Origin: Aurantiacibacter atlanticus
GTDB lineage: Bacteria > Pseudomonadota > Alphaproteobacteria > Sphingomonadales > Sphingomonadaceae
NCBI RefSeq assembly: GCF_001077815.2
Contig: NZ_CP011310.1
Location: 1,054,001 to 1,118,000 of the forward strand
Direction of reading: 5' to 3'
DNA length: 64,000 nt
Below, one piece after another: positions 25,454 to 35,787 of this stretch. Under the pieces are notes generated by a model. That model made no database searches. It was not told the origin of the DNA and worked only from the letters and a program-made list of their open reading frames with translations. Position numbers and translations under genes: made by a program. Within the stretch, counting starts at the first letter, position 1. Every line of letters starts with the position of its first letter.

Positions 25454-28159
25454 CTACCATTCCTTGATCTCGTCGGCCGCTTCCGCGCTTGCTCCCCGCG
25501 CATTGCGTGTACGCCCGTCAAGATAGTCGCCAACGCTATCGACGCGTTCGCCGCCACGGCTCTGCACACGGTCCACGGTGCGGCCAATATCCTCTCTTGC
25601 ACTTGAAGGATCCGACAGGCTTACTGGCACCGACCCAAGCCTTGCCGAGCCGCGGACGTCACCTCTGCTACCAACATTAGGTCGCGAGACCGGTGCGGCG
25701 GCAGGCAGGGCAAGTTCGCCCTCGATATCCGCATGGAGCTGGTCTGCGTAGCTGCCGACAAAGCGCGCCTGCAGCTGCTGTCCGGCCGGGCTCATCTGGA
25801 ATGCGATATCGTCAAAGCGCACGGGGCCATAGTAGTCCCTGTTGGCTTCGATCTCGGCCATACCCCATTCGCGATAGGCCTGGCTCAGGTTGAGTGTGCC
25901 GGCGGCGTTGGCACTTTCGTACCAGCTCGCCTGGTCTTCGAGACGGCTGGCAAGTTCCTCGGCACGACGGGCCTCGATCGTGTAGCTCTGGGCTTCGGTG
26001 AGCGAGGTGTTGAGACCGGACGCGGAGGTCGATACGAGGCTCTCCGAACTCGAACTTGTCTCGCGCAGGAAGCCTTCTCGCGTACTCGACCAGTTGCGGC
26101 TGTCGGAGATCTGGGTGAGCGCGGCCAGCAGGCGGGAGCGATCCTCGGAAGCAATGCCGATATCGCTGTCGGTCCAACTGTGATTGCGCCCGCCGCGCAA
26201 GCCAACATCGCCCCGCAGCGGTCCTCTTTGGCCGCGAAGTCCGAGGCCAGCATCTCCATTCAGGAACCAAGACACGGTGATATCGTCCGAGGCCCGCCGC
26301 GACAGACCGAACTGCTGCTGCAGCGTACGCGAGGCGTTGTCGATCTCGCTGAACGCGGTGCCAATGCTGTCACCGCTCGAGGTGCCACTGACGGTCTCGT
26401 TCGACTGCCCGGTCGAGTAGGCATCGCGCAGCTCGAAGAAGCGGGTGATCGCCGAGCTCGTCGATTGCTGCGCAAGGTTGGAATAGGTCTCGCTCTGGCT
26501 GCGGCTCTGCCCGGCAATGGTCGAGAGCCTGCTCGAGAAATCCGAGCCCAGCGTCGGCGAGAAGGGATAACTCGAGGTCGGAACGTGGGCGAATTCGGCA
26601 TCAGGAAAGCCCGTGGTTTGGGTACCGCTATCACCGAAACTACGCGTCTGGCCCGCACCATAGGCAATGTTAGGTGCCAGATTACCCTGAGCAAACTGCC
26701 GCGAGAACACCGAGGAGTTTTCAAGGTTGGTGTTGCCGAGCGAAATATTGCCTGTGCTGGCTTCGCGCGCGGCTTCCTCGGCGGCGTTCTGGCTCGGATT
26801 GAGGTAGGATGTCGCTTGGCCGGAGATGGCCATGGCGCCGCGCGCCACGCCGCCCGCCAAGAACGGAATTGACGCAACGAGATAGCCAGCAAGCACGCCG
26901 ATATCGGAGTTCACGTCTGACATCCCGGCGAAGGTCGCGAGGCTGAGACCGGTATCGCCGCCTGCCGCTGCAACATCGCTCGCGCCTTTGAACATGAGGA
27001 TCATGTGGAGGATCACGAAGAGCGGTCCCCAGGCGGCGAGGTAGAAGAAGCCGGTGACATAGCCGCGCAGCGCAATCGGTCCGGTCCTTGGCATCAGAAA
27101 CAGCGGGAAGAGCACCGGGAACAGCGCGTAGAAAACGACCGTCAGCACCACATTGAGGATCGGCACCCATTTCATCGAATTGTGCGCGATCGAGGAATAG
27201 GTGCGCTCGGTCTGGATATCGGCGCGGGTCTGGGCAAAGACATCGATGCTGCCCATGCCGCTCGCTCCGGCAAAGCCGTGCATCGCCTGGTTCATCGCAT
27301 TGATAGAGAGCACTTGGCGGAAGATGTCGCTGGCATTGCTCGAAACCCCTGAGAGGTAGCTGTAGGCAATCGGCAGGTCGGCAAAGAGCTTGGCGCGCGC
27401 GAGCGCTTCGGACTGGCGCGGAAAAAGCTGGCGCCCGAAGGCCGTGCCCATGTCGTCGATAAGGCCTGCCCATTGGCCGGAGAGCGTGTTGTAGGCCGTC
27501 CGGCAGGTGGTAACCGCAGAGGTGACCTCGCCGGTACTGTCATTGCGGGTCAGGAAACGCTGCGCGCGCGCTTCGCTGCCGGGACCAATGGTCGCCCAGA
27601 TATCGGCAGACTGGCTGAGTTCCTGCATCGAGTAACGGCCCAGAAGCACGTCGTAGAACACGCATTGCTTGAAGTGCTCGTCGAGATTGGCGGCGAATTC
27701 CGGATCGGAGATGCGCAGACCCCTTGTCGCCTCCAGGAGCCGCGCGCCGTAGATCATGCCGTTCTTCGAGTAGTTGAGATCGTCGGGCAGGCCAAAGACC
27801 AGTTCGGCCGAGCGGGTAAGGTAGTCGCCCGCCTGGCTGGTGAAGCTCGCCATCAGCGCGAGTCCGAGCGGGACATTGGCCACCGTTGCCGGTGCAAGGC
27901 TAGGATTGACGCGGTCGGTGACATGGACGTCCATGCGCGGGACCATCAGGCACATGTAGATGAGCGTGGCGCCAAGGAACCAGTTCACCCAGGCGCGCCA
28001 GTCCTGGTTGAAGGCGAGCACGACGACGCCGAGCGCCATGCCCATCACCAGCGCGACCTGGATCAGGCCCTTGTATCCGCCTGCGCCGGTCCAGGCGGCG
28101 ACCGCGTTGAAGACATTGACGAGATATTCGCCGCCGCCGACCGTGTAGACTTCGACCAT
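25454..28159 (-). CDS. traG: Mating-pair stabilisation protein TraG
   Basis: 901 residues, close to F TraG length. The N-terminal third is an inner-membrane domain with several helices ('GLIQVALVMGMALGVVVLAF', 'WFLGATLIYMCLMV') matching the TraG-N family. A middle membrane cluster (about residues 340-450) follows, and then a long Ser/Thr/Gln-rich periplasmic C-terminus without membrane segments. F TraG acts in pilus assembly and mating-pair stabilisation through its N-terminus, and in entry exclusion with TraS through its C-terminus. It is the last gene of the operon, 9 nt after traH. Confidence 0.88.
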   Translation of the reverse strand: MVEVYTVGGGEYLVNVFNAVAAWTGAGGYKGLIQVALVMGMALGVVVLAFNQDWRAWVNWFLGATLIYMCLMVPRMDVHVTDRVNPSLAPATVANVPLGLALMASFTSQAGDYLTRSAELVFGLPDDLNYSKNGMIYGARLLEATRGLRISDPEFAANLDEHFKQCVFYDVLLGRYSMQELSQSADIWATIGPGSEARAQRFLTRNDSTGEVTSAVTTCRTAYNTLSGQWAGLIDDMGTAFGRQLFPRQSEALARAKLFADLPIAYSYLSGVSSNASDIFRQVLSINAMNQAMHGFAGASGMGSIDVFAQTRADIQTERTYSSIAHNSMKWVPILNVVLTVVFYALFPVLFPLFLMPRTGPIALRGYVTGFFYLAAWGPLFVILHMILMFKGASDVAAAGGDTGLSLATFAGMSDVNSDIGVLAGYLVASIPFLAGGVARGAMAISGQATSYLNPSQNAAEEAAREASTGNISLGNTNLENSSVFSRQFAQGNLAPNIAYGAGQTRSFGDSGTQTTGFPDAEFAHVPTSSYPFSPTLGSDFSSRLSTIAGQSRSQSETYSNLAQQSTSSAITRFFELRDAYSTGQSNETVSGTSSGDSIGTAFSEIDNASRTLQQQFGLSRRASDDITVSWFLNGDAGLGLRGQRGPLRGDVGLRGGRNHSWTDSDIGIASEDRSRLLAALTQISDSRNWSSTREGFLRETSSSSESLVSTSASGLNTSLTEAQSYTIEARRAEELASRLEDQASWYESANAAGTLNLSQAYREWGMAEIEANRDYYGPVRFDDIAFQMSPAGQQLQARFVGSYADQLHADIEGELALPAAAPVSRPNVGSRGDVRGSARLGSVPVSLSDPSSAREDIGRTVDRVQSRGGERVDSVGDYLDGRTRNARGASAEAADEIKEW

Positions 28160-28168
28160 GGTATTTCC

Positions 28169-29614
28169 TCAGGGAACGATCGAGCGTGACTGGATGCCGC
28201 GCGACCAGTCGAGTGCGGCGGCCATCGAGGGCGACATGGAAGCTGCGAGCATGTTCTCGATCATCGCGGTCTTCTCGATGATCTGGACGATGGCGGTGAC
28301 GCGCGCTTGTCCGGTCGCCTGCCGGCTGGCGAGCTGGTTCCGCACCTCGGCCACCTGCGCGCGCCAGAGCGTCAGCTTGGCTTCGTCGGCGGCGATGAAG
28401 CTCGCCATCGAGCGGCTCGCCTCGGACGATATCCGCTCGAGCACCGCGTGCAGCAGGTCGATGCTGGTGACTTCGGCGAGCGTCGCGCGGTCGTCGGTCG
28501 CCATGCCGCGGCCATAGGCGGCCTGGACCGTGAGGATCTTGTACAAGGGCAGCGAAGCCACCTGCAGCAGTTCGATCTCGGCAGCGCCGATGGCGGTATC
28601 CTCGCGGATCGCTTCGACCATATTGCCGATCATGGTAGCCACCCGCGGGCGGATCGCTTTCGTAGAGGACAAGCTCAATTGCTGGAAGGTCGGGTTGAGG
28701 CAGAGATCGGGCTCGTCGCAGCGGAAGACCTGCACGCTCTGGCCCTGCGTCCCGTCGAGCAGCGCGGTTACCAGCGTCGAGGAGGCATCGCCCGCAAAAG
28801 GCACGAAGCTGCCCGGATCATCATCGCTCGGCGGTACGTAGATGACCGTGCCAATCAGCGTCATGGCATATTCGGCGAGGTCGCGGTCAAAGGTCCCTCC
28901 AGGATTGAAGAAGGCAGACTCCTTCAGGACATGCCAGGTGTAGTTGCGCGGCACGCCGGGATTGACGTCCTCGAAATCGGTGCCGCCTGCATTGTTCGTA
29001 CTCTCACGCTGGCCGCGCGTGCCGCAGCCATGCTTAGCGGCGGCGTAGTCGGTGAAGATGCCGGTCGAATTGCCGATCGCTTCACAGATCGCCTTGTCGG
29101 CGAGATCGCCTTGCGGCCAGACGCCGCCAACCAGACCTTGCGCCATTTCGCAGGAGTTGATCGACAGCTCGTTCATGAGCTGCGCCTTCTGGCTAAACTC
29201 CTGCATGATCTTGTTGCACTCGGGGCAGATGGTGTCGATCGCGAGGCTGAAGGCGAAACCCACCGCATTGTTGGCGACGGCTTTCAAGAGCGCGACCATT
29301 TCGCTGGCGTTGATGAAGGAGAAGGACCCGGCAAAGATGTCGATCCCGCCGCAGCCCGCGCGTGCACGTGGCAGCTGGAGATTGGCAATGTTGGTGGTCT
29401 TCTGGGGAAAGCGCGTCCAGACATTGCCCATGGAGTAGTAGCCTGCCGACTGACCTTCGAAGGCAGTGGGGCCGGTGACATTGGCGGCCGCGCCCATGTC
29501 GTCCATGAACCGGTCCATGCTGTTTCCGACGTCTTGGGCGGTCGCCGCCATCGGAGCCGTGGTCATGGCGAGAGCGCCCAGCGTGAGCGCGAGTGTTCCG
29601 ATCCTAGTAGTCAT
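28169..29614 (-). CDS. traH: F-type pilus assembly protein TraH
   Basis: 481 residues with a clear signal peptide (MTTRIGTLALTLGALAMTTA, cleaved after TAQ or ATA). The TraH hallmarks are 'RFPQKTTNIANLQLPRARAGCGGIDIFAGSFSFI' (quoted for identification only in part: 'AGCGGIDIFAGSFSF') and paired cysteines (CPEC). In F, TraH is a periplasmic/outer-membrane component needed for pilus extension. The start at 29614 was preferred because it begins a signal peptide and overlaps the end of traF by 11 nt; the longer frame would run far into traF. Confidence 0.9.
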   Translation of the reverse strand: MTTRIGTLALTLGALAMTTAPMAATAQDVGNSMDRFMDDMGAAANVTGPTAFEGQSAGYYSMGNVWTRFPQKTTNIANLQLPRARAGCGGIDIFAGSFSFINASEMVALLKAVANNAVGFAFSLAIDTICPECNKIMQEFSQKAQLMNELSINSCEMAQGLVGGVWPQGDLADKAICEAIGNSTGIFTDYAAAKHGCGTRGQRESTNNAGGTDFEDVNPGVPRNYTWHVLKESAFFNPGGTFDRDLAEYAMTLIGTVIYVPPSDDDPGSFVPFAGDASSTLVTALLDGTQGQSVQVFRCDEPDLCLNPTFQQLSLSSTKAIRPRVATMIGNMVEAIREDTAIGAAEIELLQVASLPLYKILTVQAAYGRGMATDDRATLAEVTSIDLLHAVLERISSEASRSMASFIAADEAKLTLWRAQVAEVRNQLASRQATGQARVTAIVQIIEKTAMIENMLAASMSPSMAAALDWSRGIQSRSIVP

Positions 29615-30413
29615 GGCCTGCTTCCCTGGTGGTGAGGAGGTAGATGCGGTCCTGCAGCTCGTCGGCCGAGAGCACGCCGTAACCGATCGGGATCGGGCGG
29701 CGGGTCTCGCTGTCCCACAGGACGACCGCAGGGGTGATGCCGGGTTCGAGGCCCATGCGCGGACGCTGGCCGTTCTCGACAGTATAGTTCGGGAAATGCC
29801 GCGAAGGCCCGCCATCGGTCGAGATCGCGCGCACGGTGATGCGCCAGCGATCCGCGACCGATTTGACGATCGGGCTCATGACCTCGCAGGCGCCGCAGGT
29901 CTGGGCGAAGAAATAGAACAGGCCGTAGCGTTCGGAGAGCCGCGCCATCACAACGTCACGCTCGGCAGCGCGCGCATCCTGCCATTGCCGTTTGGCAAGC
30001 GCGCCGACAGGGCGTTCGAGCGTGTAGTCGAGCGCGGGATCCTGCCACAGCGCGCGCTGCCAGACATCGGAGAAGAGCGAGGCGCGGTCGAGTTGCTCGC
30101 GCTGGAAGCGGATATAGGCGGTGACGTTGGCGGGCGTGGGATAGAGGATTGCCTGGGCCTTCAATTCTCGCAAGGTCCCGGTGATGGCGTCGAGTTCTTC
30201 GACTGCGTTAGCTGTCGGCATTGGCGTGGTTTCAGCTTCGCGTGGCTCCGGTTCGGGTTCGATGCAGTAGAACCAGTATCCGAGCTGACGCTTCTCGCAG
30301 TAGATCGTTTCGGCAGTTTCGGCGCCGGGCTGCGCGCCCTGCGCGAGAGCGGGCATTCCGGTACACAAAGCGGTCAGTGCCAGGATGATGGGAAAGGAAC
30401 GGCAGCGCATCAC
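29604..30413 (-). CDS. traF: F-type pilus assembly protein TraF with a CXXC site
   Basis: 269 residues with a signal peptide (ILALTALCTGMPALAQG). The C-terminal thioredoxin-like domain has a CGAC motif at residues 173-176 ('FFAQTCGACEVMSP'). The classical F TraF lacks this CXXC, so the version here may be an active periplasmic thiol oxidoreductase. That suits an operon with very cysteine-rich products (TraN, TraU, TraH) and a DsbC-like protein. It overlaps traN by 4 nt. Confidence 0.88.
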   Translation of the reverse strand: MMRCRSFPIILALTALCTGMPALAQGAQPGAETAETIYCEKRQLGYWFYCIEPEPEPREAETTPMPTANAVEELDAITGTLRELKAQAILYPTPANVTAYIRFQREQLDRASLFSDVWQRALWQDPALDYTLERPVGALAKRQWQDARAAERDVVMARLSERYGLFYFFAQTCGACEVMSPIVKSVADRWRITVRAISTDGGPSRHFPNYTVENGQRPRMGLEPGITPAVVLWDSETRRPIPIGYGVLSADELQDRIYLLTTREAGHDY

Positions 30414-32134
30414 GGAGTGCTCCTCGCGTAATAGTCTTCGATTTTCTGCTGGATCAGCACGCTGGTCTCGAGTTCGTCGGGCAGCCGTGCAGCCTCGGTG
30501 AACTCGGCATAGACTTCGGAGAAATCCATCTGGCTGAGATCCAGCTGCGCAAACTCGTCGAGCGTGAAACCCTCGCAGGTCTCTTTCTTGGGCTCGTCCC
30601 AGGGCTTGGGCAGCTGCGCGCGGCCCTGTTCCTGGAGTATGCGCGAGAGCTTGGACTCAAAGCAGCAATAGGCCTTGCGCTTGGTGAGGCACACGCCAAG
30701 AAACTTGTCCGAGCAATAGGTCCCGACATAGGCGCAAAGGCCTTGGGCATCGCGCTCGTGGAGCAGCACTTCTTCGCGGTCGCAGCCGAGCGCGACGAGC
30801 AGGCTGATTCCCGGAATGAGCGGGAAACCTTTGCCCTTGCAGCAATTGAGGACGCCGAAGACCTTGGACGAGCAGGTGTTGCGCGTGCCGGTAAAGAGCG
30901 TGAGCGTTTGCGCGTCGAATTCGCCGCGCGCCTGGTTCATCGCATTGAGGGCAACGACCGCATCCTTGAACTCGTCATTGGCGGTGCGCTCAATGGTCTC
31001 GCACGAGCCGTCGATGCAATAGACATCGCCATCGCAGATATATTGCGCAGGCGCCGAGCCATCGGGCGGAAGCGCGCATTCGTAGAGCCGCTCGCTGGTC
31101 TGGCAGGGTGTATCGTCGGTGAGGCATTCTTCGCGCAGGAAGCGGCATTCGGGATTGGCTTCGATTTCACCGCAATCATTGCCCGACACCGTGTCGAGGC
31201 ACTCGTAGTCGCGCTGCCATTCCCAACAGCTGCGGGTGATCGAAACACCATCGACCACGCGCGTCTGCGGACTGGCATCGGTGCAGGTCTCGGTGACCTG
31301 CGAGCAGGTGGAAGCCTGGGCAAGCGGCAGGCACTGGCTGTCGTCGAGCCGGACATCGAGTGTCCGGGTGGTCGTCACATCGTCGGGCGCGAAGCCACCG
31401 ATCTGCTCGCCGCAGCGGAAGCGGTGCACCTCGATCATGTTCTGCCCGCGGCAGGGGATGCTCGAGAATTGCGGCAGGCTCGCGCAATGCACGAAAGCGG
31501 TCTGGTAGAGATAGCAACTGCCGCCGGTATAGTTCGTACACGACCACTTGCCGTTATCGGGCGCATTGTTGGGCAGACAGTAATAGTCGTATTCGCTCGT
31601 CGTCGTTACTTCGGGCACGAGGCTCGCCGTGCAACTGGCGTCGACAAGTTCGCCCGAGGTCCCGCTGTTGCAGGTCGCGATATAGGTGCCTGCCGAGGAG
31701 GAACCCGGCGGTAATTCAACACACTGGCCCTGGCTACCGCCGATGGCCATGCCGCTGGTATAGTCGATCGGGGCATCGCTGATGGCTCCCGCGCGCGCGA
31801 TCACCGCCTCGATCTCGGTGGGTCCAAACCGCGCGCGGCGCGCGAGGCTTTCTTCCATCGCCCGGTAACCTTCGTGGACCAGGGCAGCACTTCGCGAATT
31901 GCTCTCGATCCGGTCGGGATCGTCAGCCAGTGTCTCGAGGTCCTGCACGCCTGCCGGATCGAAATTGGGCAGACGATTGGCATCGACCGGGGCCGATGCT
32001 GCGCCGCGTGCGGTTTCAAGCAGCTCGCGCGCAGTCTCCTTGCCATCGGCGCGCGCGGCGTCGGTCGATTGCGACAGGGCGCTTCCCGGCAAGGCGAGGG
32101 CCAGCAGGCAAGCGAATAAAGGTGCCAATTTCAT
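30410..32134 (-). CDS. traN: Mating-pair stabilisation protein TraN
   Basis: 574 residues with a signal peptide (LFACLLALALPGSALSQS). The mature protein is very cysteine-rich, as all TraN proteins are, with many CX2-5C pairs and the conserved end region 'GTYCSDKFLGVCLTKRKAYCCF'. TraN is an outer-membrane adhesin that contacts recipient surface proteins and stabilises mating pairs; its variable middle sets recipient preference. The start overlaps trbC by 4 nt. Its folding probably depends on the DsbC and TraF homologues of the operon. Confidence 0.9.
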   Translation of the reverse strand: MKLAPLFACLLALALPGSALSQSTDAARADGKETARELLETARGAASAPVDANRLPNFDPAGVQDLETLADDPDRIESNSRSAALVHEGYRAMEESLARRARFGPTEIEAVIARAGAISDAPIDYTSGMAIGGSQGQCVELPPGSSSAGTYIATCNSGTSGELVDASCTASLVPEVTTTSEYDYYCLPNNAPDNGKWSCTNYTGGSCYLYQTAFVHCASLPQFSSIPCRGQNMIEVHRFRCGEQIGGFAPDDVTTTRTLDVRLDDSQCLPLAQASTCSQVTETCTDASPQTRVVDGVSITRSCWEWQRDYECLDTVSGNDCGEIEANPECRFLREECLTDDTPCQTSERLYECALPPDGSAPAQYICDGDVYCIDGSCETIERTANDEFKDAVVALNAMNQARGEFDAQTLTLFTGTRNTCSSKVFGVLNCCKGKGFPLIPGISLLVALGCDREEVLLHERDAQGLCAYVGTYCSDKFLGVCLTKRKAYCCFESKLSRILQEQGRAQLPKPWDEPKKETCEGFTLDEFAQLDLSQMDFSEVYAEFTEAARLPDELETSVLIQQKIEDYYARSTP

Positions 32135-32882
32135 GGCCGGGCTCCTTCAAGCTGGGTGAGGTGTTGACGGGCTGCACTTGCGCCTGGACCTCCGCCTGAA
32201 GCGAAGGTTTCGAGGACGTAGGCGACGCTGACATTGCCGGCGATGCGGTCGTGCGGTGGCACGTTGCTGGTGCAATCGAAGCCATCGCAGGACGAAAAGT
32301 CGCCGCCGAGCATGACGAAACTCGGTGCGGCTTCGATTTCAAAGTCACGGAAGAGGCGCGGATCGATGCCGAGTGCGCTGGTCTCGCTGCCATCGCTCCA
32401 GATCGCCGCGAGGCGGCGCTTGAAGAGATCGGCATTGCCTTCGGGAAATCCGCGCAGCACGGTGACGCCGCCTGCGCGCGCCATGTCCTGCACCAGCGCC
32501 TTGAGCGAAGCCTCAGGCATGGAAAGCGAGGCAAAGGCTATAAAGCGCGGGCTTGTTCCCATGGCGCTGCGCTCGGCAGCGGCCTGGTCGCGCACCATGG
32601 CATCGAAATCGAGCACCTCGCCCGAAGTGCTTGTACCGACGCTTGCGACATAGGCAGTACGGTTGGCTTGCGCCTCGCCTTGGGTGGTGCGCGCATCCTC
32701 GACGAGTGTTTCGGCGCGATTGCGCACGCTGATTGCAAGCGCTTCGGCATCTTCGGTGAACTCTCCGGCCCGCGCACGGATTTCTTCGAGATCGAGCTCA
32801 GGATCGGTGTCCTGCGCGGCGACGGCGGCGAAGCCTGCGGCGGTTAGAAGCGAAATGGCGACGAGAAGGGGAAAGGCATGTT

Positions 32883-32886
<4 letters not shown>
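32131..32886 (-). CDS. trbC: F-type conjugative transfer protein TrbC
   Basis: 251 residues with a signal peptide (LLVAISLLTAAGFAAVAAQD). The C-terminal half matches TrbC of F-type systems: 'RFIAFASLSMPEASLKALVQDMARAGGVTVLRGF' region (key part 'FASLSMPEASLK') and '...APSFVML'. The protein is periplasmic and needed for pilus assembly. The ATG at 32886 makes a 4-nt overlap with the traU stop and begins the signal peptide, so the longer upstream frame was rejected. Confidence 0.88.
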
Positions 32887-33892
<1,006 letters not shown>

Positions 33893-33896
<4 letters not shown>

Positions 33897-34528
33897 TTGC
33901 CTGCCTCCGCCCTAGCGGGGAGAGCGATCTCGCTGACTTCGAGCTGGCGGCCCTGCTGGCGCAAGCGTGCAGGCACCGCCGTGATGCCGAAGCGCGAGGT
34001 CAGCGTCCCCTGCTGGTCGAAATAGAACCGCCGCTGGCGTGCGCGCATCAGCTGCAGCGGCGCGCCGTTCACAAGGATCAGCTTGGGCTGGCCTTGCTGG
34101 CGCAGCGCCCAGGCAAGCTGTTCGGCATCGTCGCCATCGAGGAAGAGAAGATCGGCACGCAGGGAGACGCTGTCGAGCGGATTGACGCGCGTTCCCGCGG
34201 CATGGATGAGCTCGCCGCGCGCACCCCTGATATCCTGTTGCAAGGCGATGGTCGGATCGAAGATCCACGAGCGGCTTTCGCTGGCGCGCACTATCCCGGA
34301 GACGGACACGGGGCGTTCGACGCGCGCGAGTGTGCGGCGCTTCAGCTCTTCGTTGAGCCGCGCGGTCTCGCCTGAGGCCTCCATCGCCGTGAGGCGCGAC
34401 TGGATCTGTTCGAGCAGGTCGCGCTCCACCACCGGGAATACCGTGCCGCGCTGGCCGTAGTCGCGGGCATGCGCCGTTGCGGGCATGGCGAGCGCGAGGG
34501 CGAGAAAGAGAAGGGCGCGGCGCATCAC
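33893..34528 (-). CDS. traW: Conjugal transfer protein TraW
   Basis: 211 residues with a signal peptide (ALLFLALALAMPATAHA). The mature N-terminus 'RDYGQRGTVFPVVERDLL' is the TraW hallmark (G..FP..E.DLL). The C-terminal half resembles TrbC-type thioredoxin-like folds ('PKLILVNGAPL..RFYFDQQG'). TraW is periplasmic and interacts with TraU and TrbC during pilus assembly. Overlaps both neighbours by 4 nt. Confidence 0.9.
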
Positions 34529-35031
34529 AGGATCGCCTTTCCGCTGCCGAGGATCTGGCCCCGGCAGACAAAGCCGATCTCGCCGTAGCGGCTGTCGAAG
34601 CCGCGCGGATGATCGGTTCCGACATAGAAGCAGTTTTCAGGTACTGGCCCTGCGGGGCCGCGCGTCAGCGTGATGCCGAGCCGGGTCCGGGCAAGCCGCG
34701 TGGCGACCTGCTTCCCGTTAACGAAGACCTCCATGCCCTCATGGCTCACCACATCGCCGGGCAGGCCGATCACCTTTTTCCCGAACATCTGCGGGTCGTC
34801 CCCGAAATGCTTCGCCACGAGCGCGCTTGCGGGCGGCTTGAAGAAAATGAGGCTGCCGCGCCCGATGGGCGCTGCCTTGTCGAGCCAGAAGGCCCAATTG
34901 GGGAGGCTCGGGCTCGCATTGATGAGGAAGGCATGGCTCTTGCTGAAGGCATCGATCGGTGCCCAGGCGAGCGGTAGCGCGACGAGGGCGCACAGCAGGG
35001 CAACGCGCTTCCAGTTAAAGAGGCGGCTCAT
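34525..35031 (-). CDS. S26-family signal peptidase of the transfer operon (TraF/TrhF-like)
   Basis: 168 residues with one N-terminal membrane helix (VALLCALVALPLAWAPI). A TraF-type S26 active site is seen: the serine box 'INASPSLPNWAFWLDK' (Ser40 or Ser42) and the lysine box 'KKVIGLPGDVV' (Lys85/Lys86 then GLPGD). A late 'GTDHPRGFDSRYGEIG' is the conserved C-terminal box. It probably matures the pilin or other exported Tra proteins. The F plasmid uses host LepB here, while many other F-like systems carry their own peptidase. The start overlaps trbI by 4 nt. Confidence 0.88.
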   Translation of the reverse strand: MSRLFNWKRVALLCALVALPLAWAPIDAFSKSHAFLINASPSLPNWAFWLDKAAPIGRGSLIFFKPPASALVAKHFGDDPQMFGKKVIGLPGDVVSHEGMEVFVNGKQVATRLARTRLGITLTRGPAGPVPENCFYVGTDHPRGFDSRYGEIGFVCRGQILGSGKAIL

Positions 35032-35405
35032 GGCTGTACCTCCGCTTGGAGCCTTGCGGCGATGCGGGCTTCGAGTTCGGGGGTTGCGTCTTCGGCAGCG
35101 CCAGCAAGCACAGCTTCGGCGACCAGCACCACGCGCCCGTCCTTGCCCATGTCCGCGACCGCCAGTTCGGCAGCCTGGAGGTAAGCGAGGCTCGCTGCCT
35201 GCACGGTGGCGGGGTCGGCATCGGCGCGTGCGGCCTCGTCGATGAACTGGCCGATGGTCTCGGCAAGGCGAACGGTGACGATCCGGGGCGGCTCGTCTAT
35301 GACCACCGCGCGCGTGATCCATCCGGCCCAGAGCAGCGCGGCTGCGATTGCGAGCGTGGCGGCGACTTTCAGCGCCAGCGGGCGCGAAAAAGCTTGCTCA
35401 GTCAT
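35028..35405 (-). CDS. trbI: F-type TrbI protein
   Basis: 125 residues: a short cytosolic N-terminus, one membrane helix (VAATLAIAAALLWAGWITRAV) and a helical periplasmic part with 'RIVTVRLAETIGQFIDEAA'. This layout and its place after traC match the F-type TrbI family, which influences pilus extension or retraction. Similarity is mainly from size, topology and position, so the name is less certain than for its neighbours. Start chosen to give an 8-nt overlap with the preceding gene. Confidence 0.75.
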   Translation of the reverse strand: MTEQAFSRPLALKVAATLAIAAALLWAGWITRAVVIDEPPRIVTVRLAETIGQFIDEAARADADPATVQAASLAYLQAAELAVADMGKDGRVVLVAEAVLAGAAEDATPELEARIAARLQAEVQP

Positions 35406-35787
35406 GCGGCATCTCCCGTTCGAGCCTGGTGCAAAGACGCCGGATGAAGGCCGGCAGGCGAAGAAGGGTGAACCCGCCGGCGAGGACCAGAAACGCCAGC
35501 TGCAGGTCGCGGCTGAAGGCGATGCGCGCAGGTCCTTCGGCGCTGGCATAGTGATCGGCGAGATTGCCGAGCTGGGCGAACAGCAGCCCCAGGTCCCATC
35601 CGGCAAGGAACAGGAAGACAAACAGCGGCAGGCCGAGCACGGTGAGCAGCGTGCTCGCGGCAAAACCTGCCGCTTCGATCAGAACCAGGCAGGTGCCTTG
35701 CACCATTTCCCTGATCGTGATCTTGGGCTTTGGAAATGTGCCGTGCTCGATCCGGTCAAGCATGGTTTCGACATGCATGCACATCAT
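35398..35787 (-). CDS. Hypothetical membrane protein in the transfer operon (129 aa)
   Basis: Two to three hydrophobic segments (LVLIEAAGFAASTLLTVLG, LPLFVFLFLAGWDLGLLFAQL, LQLAFLVLAGGFTLLRL) between basic ends. No family recognised. Overlaps traC by 4 nt and trbI by 8 nt, so it is translated as part of the operon. F has no clear counterpart at this position, so it may be specific to this lineage of transfer system. Confidence 0.65.
   Translation of the reverse strand: MMCMHVETMLDRIEHGTFPKPKITIREMVQGTCLVLIEAAGFAASTLLTVLGLPLFVFLFLAGWDLGLLFAQLGNLADHYASAEGPARIAFSRDLQLAFLVLAGGFTLLRLPAFIRRLCTRLEREMPHD

Noticed and set aside
28307..29635. 442-aa plus-strand frame opposite traH
   Set aside because: Shadow of traH in high-GC DNA; no recognisable protein features.
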